Source: JALOLG01 sp963776935
GTDB lineage: Bacteria; Actinomycetota; Acidimicrobiia; Acidimicrobiales; Ilumatobacteraceae
Direction: 5' to 3'
Assembly: GCA_963776935.1 (NCBI GenBank)
Contig: CAVZOP010000002.1
Coordinates: 124,001 to 188,000, forward strand
DNA length: 64,000 nt
Positions 50,151 through 58,829 of the stretch are shown here, piece by piece; position 1 is the first letter of the stretch; every line of letters begins with the position of its first letter. Under the pieces are notes generated by a model. The model worked only from the letters and a program-made list of their open reading frames with translations, had not been told where the DNA came from and did no database searches. Made by a program: the position numbers and the translations under genes.

Positions 50151-52967
50151 ATGTCACTGGCGCCGGAGCGAGTGTCCATCGGTCTTCGTCGGTTGTTCAC
50201 ATCGCCAGGTGTCGACCCGTACGACGAGGTCGTGTGGGAGCGCCGTGACGCCCGGATCACCAACTGGAAGGACGGCACGGTCGCGTTCGAGCAACTCGAC
50301 GTCGAGTTCCCGGTCTCGTGGTCGGTGAACGCCACCAACATCGTCGCCCAGAAGTACTTCCGCGGCACGCTCGGGATGCCGGAACGCGAGACGTCGCTGC
50401 GTCAGGTGGTCGACCGCGTCGTCGACACCATCACCCAATGGGGCATCGAAGGCGGCTACTTCGTCGACGACATCGAAGCCGAGACGTTCAACGCCGAACT
50501 GAAGTACATCCTCGTCACCCAACGGGCGGCCTTCAACAGCCCGGTGTGGTTCAACATCGGCGTCAAGGGCGTCCCGCAACAGGCGAGTGCGTGCTTCATC
50601 CTCGCCGTCGACGACACGATGAACGCGATCCTCAACTGGTACCGCGAAGAAGGCGTGATCTTCAAGGGTGGTTCGGGCTCGGGCATCAACCTGTCGAAGA
50701 TCCGCTCGAGCGTCGAGTTGCTCGAGGGCGGTGGCACCGCGTCCGGTCCGGTGAGCTTCATGCGTGGCGCCGACGCGTCGGCGGGCACGATCAAGTCGGG
50801 TGGCAAGACTCGCCGAGCGGCGAAGATGGTCATCCTCGACGCCGACCATCCCGACATCGAAGAGTTCATCTGGTGCAAGGTCAAAGAGGAGCGCAAGGCG
50901 CGGGTGCTGCGCGACGCCGGGTTCGACATGGATCTCGACGGTGCCGACTCGTTCTCGATCCAGTACCAGAACGCCAACAACTCGGTGCGGGTGACCGACG
51001 AGTTCATGCAAGCCGTCCGCGAAGATGCCGACTGGGCGCTGAAGGCGGTGACCACCGGCGAGGTCGTCAAGAGCATCCGCGCCCGCGACCTGTGGCGTCA
51101 GATCGCGCTGGCCGCCTGGGACTGCGCCGATCCCGGACTGCAGTTCGACACCACGATCAACAAGTGGCACACCGCCCACGCGACGGGTCGCATCAACGGG
51201 AGCAATCCGTGCTCCGAGTACATGCACCTCGACAACTCGGCGTGCAACCTGGCGTCGATCAACTTGTTGAAGTACCTCGACGAGGGCGAGTCGTTCGACA
51301 TCGATGCGTACCGGCACACGATCGAGATGGTCTTCACGGCCCAGGAGATCCTCGTCGGGCGTGCTGACTACCCGACCGAGTCGATCGCCGAGACGAGCCG
51401 GCAGTTCCGCCAGCTCGGACTCGGCTACGCCAACCTCGGTGCGCTGCTGATGGCGCTCGGTCACGCCTACGACTCGCCCGACGGTCGTGCGTGGGCGGCG
51501 GCGCTGACGTCGCTGATGACCGGCCACGCCTATGCCACCAGTGCCCGTACCGCGGCACGCATGGGTCCGTTCGCCGGCTTCGCCGCCAACGAAGAGCACA
51601 TGCTGAACGTGCTCCGCATGCACCGCGACGAGAGCTACCGGATCGAGAATGCCGGCGTGGTCCCCGGCGACGTCGTCGCCGCCGGCCAGCAATCGTGGGA
51701 ATCGGCCGTGCGCGACGGCGAAGAGTACGGAGTGCGCAACAGCCAGGCCTCGGTCCTGGCGCCAACGGGCACGATCGGGCTGATGATGGACTGCGACACC
51801 ACAGGGATCGAGCCGGACCTTGGCCTCGTGAAGGTGAAGAAGCTGGTCGGTGGCGGAACGATGTCGATCGTCAACCAGACGATCCCGCGTGCGTTGCGCC
51901 GGCTCGGCTACAACCCGTTGCAGGTCGACGAGATCATCGCCTACATCGACGTCAACAAGACGATCCTCGGGGCGCCGCACCTGGCCGCCGAGCACGTGTC
52001 GGTGTTCGCCTGCTCGATGGGCGACAACACGATCCACTACACGGGTCACGTGCGGATGATGGGCGCCGTGCAACCGTTCCTGTCGGGTGCCATCTCCAAG
52101 ACCGTCAACATGCCCGAGGAGGCGACGGTCGAAGAGGTGGAGGCGCTGCACCAGTTGTCGTGGGAGCTCGGCCTGAAGGCCGTCGCCATCTATCGCGACA
52201 ACTGCAAGGTCGGCCAGCCGCTGTCGACAGCGAAGAAGGGCGACGACGCAGCGACGGCGGTGACCGAGACGGTCGAGAAGATCGTCGAGCGGATCGTCCA
52301 CCGGCCGGTGCGCCAGAAGCTGCCCCGCAGCCGTCGTGGCCGGACGTTCGAGTTCCGGGTCGCCGACTGCAAGGGGTTCGCCACGATCGGCGAGTACGAC
52401 GACGGTCAGCCCGGCGAGATCTTCCTCACCGTGTCGAAGCAGGGCTCGACGCTCAGCGGGATCATGGACGCCTTCGCCAAGTCGATCAGCTACGGCCTCC
52501 AGTACGGCGTGCCGATGCGGGCGTTCGTCGAGGCGTTCACCAACATGCGGTTCGAGCCGGCCGGCATGACCGACGATCCCGACATCCGCTTCGCCAGCTC
52601 GATCATGGACTATCTGTTCCGCCGACTGGCGCTCGAGTACTTGAGCTACGACGAGCGGGCCGAGCTCGGGATCTTCACCATCGCCGAGCGCATCCAGCCA
52701 ACGTTGCCCGGTGTCGACGAGTCGACGATGGCGACGTCGCAAGGCACCGAGATCCCGTCCGATCCGAAGTCGGTGCCGTCCGCCGGAGAGCTGGCGAGCC
52801 AGATGGAGCTCGGCCTCGCGCCGGCGACGCCGGAGGACAACACACCAGCGCGTGGCATCATCCGCCACTCCGACGCCCCGATGTGCATGCAGTGCGGCGT
52901 TCAGATGATCCGCGCCGGCAGCTGCCACGCCTGCCCGAGCTGCGGCTCGACCAGCGGCTGCAGCTGA
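50151..52967 (+). CDS. nrdJ: Vitamin B12-dependent (class II) ribonucleotide reductase
   Basis: 938 residues from ATG 50151; an in-frame extension to 50049 lies in the leader. NrdJ makes dNTPs from NTPs or NDPs with adenosylcobalamin, independent of oxygen. Segments: FNSPVWFNIGVKGVPQQASACFILAVDD with an active-site Cys, GGTASGPVSFMRGADASAGTIKSGGKTRRAAKM, NPCSEYMHLDNSACNLASINL (catalytic Cys and Asn), and APTGTIGLMMDCDTTGIEPDLGLVK. A C-terminal extension carries the zinc-ribbon-like redox tail (CMQCGVQMIRAGSCHACPSCG). Probable control by NrdR and by the leader. Confidence 0.97.
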   Translation: MSLAPERVSIGLRRLFTSPGVDPYDEVVWERRDARITNWKDGTVAFEQLDVEFPVSWSVNATNIVAQKYFRGTLGMPERETSLRQVVDRVVDTITQWGIEGGYFVDDIEAETFNAELKYILVTQRAAFNSPVWFNIGVKGVPQQASACFILAVDDTMNAILNWYREEGVIFKGGSGSGINLSKIRSSVELLEGGGTASGPVSFMRGADASAGTIKSGGKTRRAAKMVILDADHPDIEEFIWCKVKEERKARVLRDAGFDMDLDGADSFSIQYQNANNSVRVTDEFMQAVREDADWALKAVTTGEVVKSIRARDLWRQIALAAWDCADPGLQFDTTINKWHTAHATGRINGSNPCSEYMHLDNSACNLASINLLKYLDEGESFDIDAYRHTIEMVFTAQEILVGRADYPTESIAETSRQFRQLGLGYANLGALLMALGHAYDSPDGRAWAAALTSLMTGHAYATSARTAARMGPFAGFAANEEHMLNVLRMHRDESYRIENAGVVPGDVVAAGQQSWESAVRDGEEYGVRNSQASVLAPTGTIGLMMDCDTTGIEPDLGLVKVKKLVGGGTMSIVNQTIPRALRRLGYNPLQVDEIIAYIDVNKTILGAPHLAAEHVSVFACSMGDNTIHYTGHVRMMGAVQPFLSGAISKTVNMPEEATVEEVEALHQLSWELGLKAVAIYRDNCKVGQPLSTAKKGDDAATAVTETVEKIVERIVHRPVRQKLPRSRRGRTFEFRVADCKGFATIGEYDDGQPGEIFLTVSKQGSTLSGIMDAFAKSISYGLQYGVPMRAFVEAFTNMRFEPAGMTDDPDIRFASSIMDYLFRRLALEYLSYDERAELGIFTIAERIQPTLPGVDESTMATSQGTEIPSDPKSVPSAGELASQMELGLAPATPEDNTPARGIIRHSDAPMCMQCGVQMIRAGSCHACPSCGSTSGCS

Positions 52968-53206
52968 CGAGACGAGACGAGACGAGAGCGGGCCGGCACA
53001 CATTTCGTCAAGGGTGTGACACAGGCGGAGGGCGACGGCGATCTGGCCTCCCTGGGTACGGGTCACACGACCCGCTCACGACAACGTCCTCGCCGATGGT
53101 CCCGACGGGTGTGGTCACGCGCGGAGCCCGCAACAGCACCTCCGGCCGCCCGGTGCTCGATGCGGTGGCGTGACGCATCCCTGGAGGTGTTTCGGTTCGG
53201 GGACTG
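52968..53206. other. Intergenic stretch after nrdJ
   Basis: A short GACGA run (about 52968-52990) follows the nrdJ stop. I see no gene and no clear hairpin; the stretch ends at the TGTAACG promoter of the lactonase gene. Confidence 0.5.
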
Positions 53207-53234
53207 TGTAACGGGTGCCGCCTGAGAGAGACAG
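53207..53234 (+). promoter_or_regulatory. TGTAACG promoter of the lactonase gene
   Basis: TGTAACG (53207-53213), 14 bp, then GAGACAG (53228-53234); 75 bp from the first box to ATG 53288. Same spacing as the sites at 56478, 57003 and 57059. Confidence 0.7.
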
Positions 53235-53287
53235 CGCATCTGCCGTTCGAAGGAGCGGCATACCACCTCCCTCTGAAAGGACCTCTC

Positions 53288-54380
53288 ATGTTTCGATCCG
53301 CAGTCTCTCGCGTTCTCGGGGTTGCCGTGCTCGCGATCACCGTCGGTGCGCTGACGGCCTCCCCGGTCCGAGCAACGGGCGCCAGCCCATCAGGTGGCCA
53401 GGTCTTCCAGGCCACCAACGATCCAGCCGGCAACGCCATCCAGGTGTTCGACCAGGCAGCCGACGGCCGCCTCGCGGTCGGAGAACTGGTAGCTACCGGT
53501 GGTCTCGGTTCTGGCGACTCGCTCGGGTCCCAGGGCGCTGTCGTGCGCGACGGCCGACATGTGCTCGTCGTCAACGCCGGCGACTCGACCGTCTCGTCGT
53601 TGATCGTCCGAGGCGGCGATCTCGAGCTCCGCGACATCGTCGCGTCGGGCGGAGTCCGTCCCGTCAGCGTGACCGTGCACGGGAACACGGTGTACGTGCT
53701 CAACGCGGGCAGCGACACGATCAGCGGGCTCCGGCTCGAGCGCGACGGCCACTTGCGTCCGATCTCGAACAGCACGCTGCCGCTCAGCGCCTCAGGGGTC
53801 GGAGCAGCTCAGATCCAGTTCAGCAGCGACGGCGACGAGCTCATCGTCACCGAGAAGACCACCGCCAAGATCGACCTGTACCGCGTCGGGCGCGACGGGA
53901 GGGCAACGGGCCCTGTCGTGTTCGACAGCGTCGGTGCCGTTCCGTTCGGGTTCGACGTCGACCGTCACGACAATGTGATCGTGTCCGAAGCAGCCGGCGG
54001 CGCGCTCGTCGTCGTACCGGCTGCGTCGCCACGGACTCGAGGTGGTGACGCCCTCGCTGGCGGACACCCAGGCGGCCGCCTGTTGGGTCGAGATCTCACG
54101 CGATGGACGCTTCGCGTTCACGACCAACGCTGCGAGCGCCACGATCTCGTCGTACACGATCGGCCGTGGCGGCGCACTCAGCTTGCTCGCGCCGGTGGCC
54201 GCGACCACTGGTGCTGGCCCCACCGATCTGGCGAGCAGTGACGACGGCGCCTATCTCTACGCGTGGGTCCGCAGCGGCGCGGTGGCAGCGTTCGCGATTG
54301 GCGACGACGGGTCATTGATCCCGCTGGGCGAGTTCGCGGGCGCTCCGTCGATCGGGGTTTCCGGTCTCGCTGCGTCCTGA
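53288..54380 (+). pseudogene. Secreted lactonase-family beta-propeller protein, frame broken near 54010
   Basis: A signal peptide (VLGVAVLAITVGALTASPVRA) leads into YncE/lactonase-type repeats (VFQATNDPAGNAIQVFDQAADGRL, GDSTVSSLIVRGG, DTISGLRLERDGHL). At about 54007-54013 the frame changes by one base; the continuation (SSYRLRRHGLEVVTPSL, AAACWVEISRDGRFAFTTNAASATISSY) completes the propeller and stops at 54380. The family binds or oxidises sugar lactones; here extracellular. ATG 53288 has an AAAGGAC site. The gene is behind a TGTAACG-type promoter and is closed by a perfect terminator. Confidence 0.8.
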
Positions 54381-54401
54381 TCACAACTCCCCTCAGCCCG
54401 A

Positions 54402-54432
54402 AAGGGGGTGCGGCTACAAGTCGCACCCCCTT
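54402..54432. terminator. Bidirectional terminator, lactonase / VOC genes
   Basis: AAGGGGGTGCG (54402-54412) pairs with CGCACCCCCTT (54422-54432), 11 bp perfect, loop of 9. Placed between the lactonase stop and the convergent VOC stop; the stem gives A-rich and T-rich flanks on the two strands. Confidence 0.88.
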
Positions 54433-54482
54433 CGCCGCGTCCGTCCTCGAGCGAGTCACGGGCGATCGCAGACCACCCGCCG

Positions 54483-54860
54483 CTACTGGGCTTCTGGTGG
54501 TATCAGTGTCGTGAGGCAGAACGGGTGACCTGCGGGGTCGAGGAGGACTCGCCATCGGTCAGGCGATGGTTGGTTCGGCGCGCTCCGGGCTCCCAACCGC
54601 TCGGCCTCGGCGGCCGCGGCCTCCAGATCGGTCACCGCCAGATCGAGGTGGATCTGCTTGGGGACCTCGCCCTCGGGCCATGTCGGGGCCACGTAGTCAG
54701 TGATCTTCAGTGCGCTCAGCCACACCCAGTCCGTTCGGATGCCGACGGTCGTTGGGCTGGCGAATGCGATCTCGCCGCCGAGCATCGCAGCCCAGAACTC
54801 ACCGAGGGCGAGCGGATCGGCACAATCCAATGACACGAAACCGCTGCGAGCAACCGCCAT
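54483..54860 (-). CDS. VOC-family (glyoxalase-like) protein
   Basis: 125 residues: paired beta-alpha-beta-beta-beta modules of the vicinal-oxygen-chelate fold, seen as GFVSLDCADPLALGEFWAAMLG with the N-terminal metal-region, then KQIHLDLAVTDLEAAAAEAERLGA (His and the typical EAAA helix) and VLLDPAGHPFCLTT with the closing GxHPF motif. These actinobacterial small VOC proteins are mostly of unknown substrate. It is the third gene behind the methyltransferase promoter, after the cupin. Confidence 0.85.
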   Translation of the reverse strand: MAVARSGFVSLDCADPLALGEFWAAMLGGEIAFASPTTVGIRTDWVWLSALKITDYVAPTWPEGEVPKQIHLDLAVTDLEAAAAEAERLGARSAPNQPSPDRWRVLLDPAGHPFCLTTLIPPEAQ

Positions 54861-54956
54861 CGAGCGAGGCTAGCCAAGCGCGTCGAGCTCCAGTCGCCCC
54901 GACCAGTGTCGCGACTGGAGCTCGACGCACCAAGGAACGTGTCGTTGACGACGCGT

Positions 54957-55313
54957 TCAGTGCTTTGCGTAGGTAGCCGCGCCTTGGAACTCGACGACGA
55001 CCACTGGTTCGTCACCGACGACCCAGGCGTCGTGGCCGGGAGCGATGCGGTACACGGAGCCGCCGGTGACCTCAGCGGTGGAGCCGTCGTCGTGCTGGAC
55101 CTCCAGTGCCCCGGACACCATGTACCCGACGTGTTCGACCTGACATGAGTCGGTTCCGACGATGGGCTTGATGCATTCGGACCAACGCCAGCCCGGCTGG
55201 AAGGTGTACCGGCCGATCTCGCCGCCGCCCAGCTTGACCAACTCGACGGTCGTGCGCTCGGGGCTCCGAACCTCGTCGGGCGTCGAGAAGTCCCTGACTT
55301 CCACTCCTGTCAT
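54957..55313 (-). CDS. Cupin-domain protein
   Basis: 118 residues from ATG 55313 with AGGAGAGA just upstream; an in-frame start at 55358 lacks this. Cupin motif 1 is GWRWSECIKPIVGTDSCQVEHVGYMVSG and motif 2 is GGSVYRIAPGHDAWVVGDEPVVVVEF. Metal-ligand His/Glu are partly replaced, so it may bind ligand rather than catalyse. It lies between the methyltransferase (69 bp upstream) and the VOC gene, all minus strand, suggesting an operon. Confidence 0.8.
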   Translation of the reverse strand: MTGVEVRDFSTPDEVRSPERTTVELVKLGGGEIGRYTFQPGWRWSECIKPIVGTDSCQVEHVGYMVSGALEVQHDDGSTAEVTGGSVYRIAPGHDAWVVGDEPVVVVEFQGAATYAKH

Positions 55314-55382
55314 GTCTCTCTCCTTGTGTCGCGGTGGGCTGGCAATTGCCTGCGCCACCTCCTGTGTGAGCTCACAGGGGTC

Positions 55383-56447
55383 TCAGGCCCGGGCTTCGAT
55401 GATGAGGTTCAGAGGTGTCTCGGCGGCCCGCCGAAGATGTGTGTAGCCGGCCTGTTCGAAGACCTCGCGCAGTCTGGCCTCGCCCGCCTGGGCGCCGAGC
55501 CCGAGGCCGACCTCCTGTGACAGCGAGTTCGGTGTGCAGATCGCGGACGACGCGGTGTACAGCAGCGCCGCCATCGGGTTGTCGGCGATGTTGGCGACCC
55601 GGTCGTCGAGCGCGAACGGTTCCACGAGCAACACCGTGCCGCCCGGTGCGAGGTGCTCGCGGGCGTAGCGTGCGACTCCTACCGGGTCGCCCATGTCGTG
55701 CAGGCAGTCGAAGAAGCAGATCAAATCGAACGTGCCCTCGTAGCTCTTGGCGTCGGCGACCTCGAAGGTCGTGCGGTCGGCAACACCCGCCTCATCGGCC
55801 CGCTCTTTGGCGGTCGCGACGGAGGGGGCGTGGAAGTCGAAGCCGTGGAACCGGGCGTTGGGGAAGGCGTCGGCGAGCACCACGATCGATGCTCCGTGAC
55901 CGCAGCCCACGTCGGCGACGCGGGCGCCCGACTCGAGTTGGGTCTCGACACCGTCGAGAGCGGCGATCCAGCTCGGCAACTCGGCTCGGTAGCCGGTTCT
56001 GAAGAACCATTCGGTGCCCGAGAACAGGCACGGATGATGATCGCCCCAGCTCAGCGCCCCGTCACCGCGAAACGCGGTCGTGATCTTGTCCATATCCATG
56101 AACATCGAACCGAAGGCGTTCATGGCGCGGGCGACGAACACCGGAGAGTTGTCATCGGCGAGCGCCATAGCTGCTTCCGGCGACAGCCAGTACCGATCGT
56201 CGGCGGCGTCGTGGCCGACGAGTCCGCCGGCGACTTGACCATCGAGCCACTCGCGCACCAGGCGAGGGTTGCAGCCTGTCTTGTCTGCGACGTCGTTCGA
56301 TGTGAGCCCGTCCGATCCGGCTAGCACTGGATACAGGCCGAGTTCGTCACCCAGCCAGATGCCGAAGCACAATGCGGCGCCAGTCATGTGGCCGACCATC
56401 TGGCCCATGAACTCGCCGAGCTTGGACTCGTCGATTGTGTGTGTCAT
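55383..56447 (-). CDS. Class I SAM-dependent methyltransferase with winged-helix N-terminus
   Basis: 354 residues from ATG 56447. Residues ~1-100 resemble the dimerisation/winged-helix part of O-methyltransferase-type proteins (TGAALCFGIWLGDELGLYPVLA...PRLVREWLDGQVAGGLV). The Rossmann part has VADVGCGHGASIVVLADAFP (motif I), FHGFDFH (II), ICFFDCLHDMGDPVGVARYAREHLAPGG (III/IV). Substrate unknown. A TGTAACG-type promoter lies 52 bp upstream, and cupin and VOC genes follow. Confidence 0.85.
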   Translation of the reverse strand: MTHTIDESKLGEFMGQMVGHMTGAALCFGIWLGDELGLYPVLAGSDGLTSNDVADKTGCNPRLVREWLDGQVAGGLVGHDAADDRYWLSPEAAMALADDNSPVFVARAMNAFGSMFMDMDKITTAFRGDGALSWGDHHPCLFSGTEWFFRTGYRAELPSWIAALDGVETQLESGARVADVGCGHGASIVVLADAFPNARFHGFDFHAPSVATAKERADEAGVADRTTFEVADAKSYEGTFDLICFFDCLHDMGDPVGVARYAREHLAPGGTVLLVEPFALDDRVANIADNPMAALLYTASSAICTPNSLSQEVGLGLGAQAGEARLREVFEQAGYTHLRRAAETPLNLIIEARA

Positions 56448-56477
56448 TCCTCACTCCCTCCAATGATTCGTGTGGAA

Positions 56478-56505
56478 CCGTCTCGGCTGATGACGGCGCG
56501 TTACA
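56478..56505 (-). promoter_or_regulatory. TGTAACG promoter of the methyltransferase gene
   Basis: On the minus strand TGTAACG (56505-56499), 14 bp, GAGACGG (56484-56478); about 52 bp to the start at 56447. The first box overlaps the stop of the DM13 remnant. Confidence 0.7.
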
Positions 56506-56713
56506 CAAAATCTGGATCGACGTGATCGCCCTTGCTCAGGGGTGCAGCGCCGAACGCCGAGTTGAACCGGTCGCACCAGATCACGACGCTGACGTATCGC
56601 GACAGGTCAGTGCCGGCGGGGATCACGTAATTGGAGCTACCGATGTTTCCCGCCAGCCGGCCGAGGTTGACGTAGTCGTCGTCGAACTGACCCTGACCCT
56701 CGGGCTCGTGACA
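56501..56713 (-). pseudogene. C-terminal fragment of a DM13-domain protein
   Basis: About 70 codons without a start end at the TAA at 56501. The translation DCHEPEGQGQFDDDYVNLGR, then GNIGSSNYVIPAGTDLSRY and VSVVIWCDRFNSAFGAAPL, is the second half of a DM13 domain, an exported electron-transfer domain with a conserved WC. The upstream half is missing: at the junction (about 56713) the frame meets the stop of the anti-sigma gene. A truncated remnant, or part of a gene joined here by deletion. Confidence 0.7.
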
Positions 56714-56714
56714 G

Positions 56715-56966
56715 TCAGCTGGCGTGATGGCGTCGGTACAGGTCGACGAGCTCGTCGACCACGACGTCCGGAAGGTGATCGGCTGGGAGGTGGCCGAGCG
56801 TGGCGACGGTGGCGCGCATCTGATCGAGGTACGCGGTGCATGCGTCGCAGTGCGCGAGATGGGCCTCGAACCGTGTTTGTTCTTCGGGTGACATCGCGCC
56901 TTCGAGGTAGTCCGTCATCAGCTCGACCGCGTCGCGGCACACGAGGGCGCGGCGGCGCCCGAACAT
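56715..56966 (-). CDS. Zinc-finger (zf-HC2) anti-sigma factor
   Basis: 83 residues from ATG 56966, preceded by an upstream GTG that would precede the predicted transcript start. The zinc finger is HLAHCDACTAYL (HxxxCxxC), with VCRDAVELMTDYLEGAMSPEEQTRFEAHL as the usual ASD helix. Such proteins bind an ECF sigma factor and release it when the cysteines are oxidised or metal is lost. No sigma gene is adjacent; the one at 10634 has its own partner. Its promoter (TGTAACG, 57024-57030) has the same form as three neighbours, so it may be in the regulon it controls. Confidence 0.85.
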   Translation of the reverse strand: MFGRRRALVCRDAVELMTDYLEGAMSPEEQTRFEAHLAHCDACTAYLDQMRATVATLGHLPADHLPDVVVDELVDLYRRHHAS

Positions 56967-57002
56967 GCGACCGGTGAACGCGGACCACAACTTCACAGGG
57001 CG

Positions 57003-57030
57003 CTGTCTATCGCCAGATCCGTTCGTTACA
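57003..57030 (-). promoter_or_regulatory. TGTAACG promoter of the anti-sigma gene
   Basis: Minus strand TGTAACG (57030-57024), 14 bp, TAGACAG (57009-57003). The predicted start of transcription near 56995 supports ATG 56966 as the translation start. Confidence 0.65.
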
Positions 57031-57058
57031 GCCCGGCCCCTGGTACGGAACTTCGGTT

Positions 57059-57086
57059 TGTAACGGGTCGGTCGCTCCCGAGACGG
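57059..57086 (+). promoter_or_regulatory. TGTAACG promoter of the SDR operon
   Basis: TGTAACG (57059-57065), 14 bp, GAGACGG (57080-57086); about 31 bp to the SDR ATG at 57117. Lies head to head with the anti-sigma promoter, 28 bp apart. Confidence 0.7.
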
Positions 57087-57116
57087 CGTAGCGACCGTAC
57101 GAGTGAGGAGCAAGCA

Positions 57117-57945
57117 ATGAAGGGTCTCGAAGGAAAGACAGCGATCGTGACGGGTGGCAGTTCCGGGATCGGACAGGCCATCGCCATCCGCCTCGGCCAC
57201 GAAGGCGTCAACGTGGCCGTCAACTACGTCGGGCCGATGGAGGGCGCTCAGGCCACCAAGGATTCCATCGACGCCGGCGTGCAGGCATGCATCGACGAGG
57301 TGAACGGATGCAGCATGGCGAGCCGGGCGATGCTGGTCGAGGCCGACGTCTCCGACGAGGACGCGGTGGAGCGGATGTTCAAGGAGGTCCGCGCCGAGCT
57401 CGGGCCGGTCGACTTCCTCGTCAACAACGCGGGAATTCAGATCGCGCAGGACTCCGACATGCTCGACTCAGCGGCCTTCGACCGCGTGCTTTCGGTGAAC
57501 CTCCGCGGCGCGTTCCTGTGTGCGAAGGCGCAGATCCGCCAGCTGCTCGACGACGAGCGGCGCCGGCGCGCTGGTCAACATCTCGTCGGTCCACCAGGTG
57601 ATCCCCAAGCCCAAGTTCCTCGGCTACTCGGTCAGCAAGGGCGGGATGCAGAACCTCACCCGCACTCTCGCTCTCGAGTTCGCGCCGCAGGGCATCCGCG
57701 TCAACGCCGTCGGTCCCGGGGCCACCGTGACGCCGATCAACCGGGCATGGATCGACGACCCGGAGAAGTCGGCGCTCGTCACCAGCCACATCCCGATGGG
57801 CCGCGCCGGCCTCGCCGAGGAGATGGCAGGCACCGTTGCGTTCCTGCTGTCGGAGGAGGCCGGCTACATCACCGGCCAGACGCTGTTCGTCGACGGTGGC
57901 CTCACCCTCTACAACGACTTCCGCGGCACATGGAGCTCGGAGTGA
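57117..57945 (+). pseudogene. Short-chain dehydrogenase/reductase, frame broken near 57560
   Basis: GKTAIVTGGSSGIGQAIAI (NAD(P) binding), VNNAG and the N-terminal ~145 residues are in the frame of ATG 57117; from about 57560 the frame is shifted by one base and continues GALVNISSVHQVIPKPKFLGYSVSKGGMQ with the catalytic Ser and Tyr-x-x-x-Lys, then FVDGGLTLY, ending at 57945. Resembles glucose-1-dehydrogenase/3-ketoacyl reductase-type SDRs. It heads an operon with the cyclase and GMC genes under a TGTAACG promoter. Confidence 0.88.
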
Positions 57946-58796
57946 GCACCGTCACGACACGCACCGACGAACACGGCGCCCTCGGGCTCATCGACTCCAC
58001 GAACGTGCTGCGCGGCGCCTCGGTCGTGCGCACCGGGCAGGTGTACGACCTCGCCCACGTGCTCGACCAGAACATCCCCGCCTTCCCTGGCCGCACGTTC
58101 CGCCAACTGCTGACCACCAACCCGACACGCTCGCTGGGGCGCAACGAAGTCAACTGGATCGTCGAGTACGTGAACGCCCCGTCGCAGATGGGCACCCACA
58201 TGGACGGTCTCAACCATCTCCACCGTTCGGGCCGGATGTACGGCGGTCACCGCGTCGAGGACGTCACGGTGGAGTGGGGTACGACCCGCAACGGGATCGA
58301 GACACTTCCCCAGGTCGTGACACGTGGGGTGCTGCTCGACATCGCCGCGGCACGCGGCGTCCCGCGGCTCGGTGCCGGTGACGTGATCACGCCGCGTGAC
58401 GCCGACGCCGCCCTTGCAGCGTCGGGCTTATCGGTCGAACCGGGCGACGCGGTGCTGTTCCACACCGGCTGGGGCCAGTGGTGGGACATCGACGGCGCGG
58501 CCTACAGCGCCGGCGAACCCGGGCCAGGGATGGCGCTGGCGCAGTGGCTCGTCGAACGCAGCGTCGCGATCACCGGTTGCGACACATGGAGCTATGGACC
58601 CGTGCCGTCCGAGGATCCTGACGAGCCATTCGTCGTCCCCCAGACACTCAACGTCGACCACGGCGTGGTCGTGCTCGAGAACCTTCGGCTGTGCGAGCTC
58701 GCCGCCGCCGGCGTCGCCGAGTTCTTGTTCGTCGTCTCTCATCCCAAGCTGCGCGGCGCCACCGGCTCCTGGGTCGCACCGCTCGCAATCATCTGA
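57942..58796 (+). CDS. Cyclase family protein (kynurenine formamidase-like)
   Basis: 284 residues from GTG 57942, overlapping the SDR stop (GTGA); ATG 57930 is an alternative. The metal site motif is GTHMDGLNHLH (HxGTHxD-type), preceded by VYDLAHVLDQNIPAFPG and followed by VLLDIAAARG, GDVITPRDAD and VLFHTGWGQWW. Cyclase-family metal hydrolases open or close amide/lactone rings. With an SDR and a flavin alcohol oxidase in one operon, a small pathway for oxidised sugars or ring-opened lactones is plausible but not proven. Confidence 0.85.
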   Translation: MSTVTTRTDEHGALGLIDSTNVLRGASVVRTGQVYDLAHVLDQNIPAFPGRTFRQLLTTNPTRSLGRNEVNWIVEYVNAPSQMGTHMDGLNHLHRSGRMYGGHRVEDVTVEWGTTRNGIETLPQVVTRGVLLDIAAARGVPRLGAGDVITPRDADAALAASGLSVEPGDAVLFHTGWGQWWDIDGAAYSAGEPGPGMALAQWLVERSVAITGCDTWSYGPVPSEDPDEPFVVPQTLNVDHGVVVLENLRLCELAAAGVAEFLFVVSHPKLRGATGSWVAPLAII

Positions 58797-58829
58797 CGCC
58801 CTGTTTGAACGCATCTGAAAGGCACACCC

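Noticed and set aside
50154..53066. A 970-codon open frame on the minus strand opposite nrdJ
   Set aside because: It is the mirror of the nrdJ codons in high-GC DNA, has no family-like sequence and no ribosome site; nrdJ is certain on the other strand.
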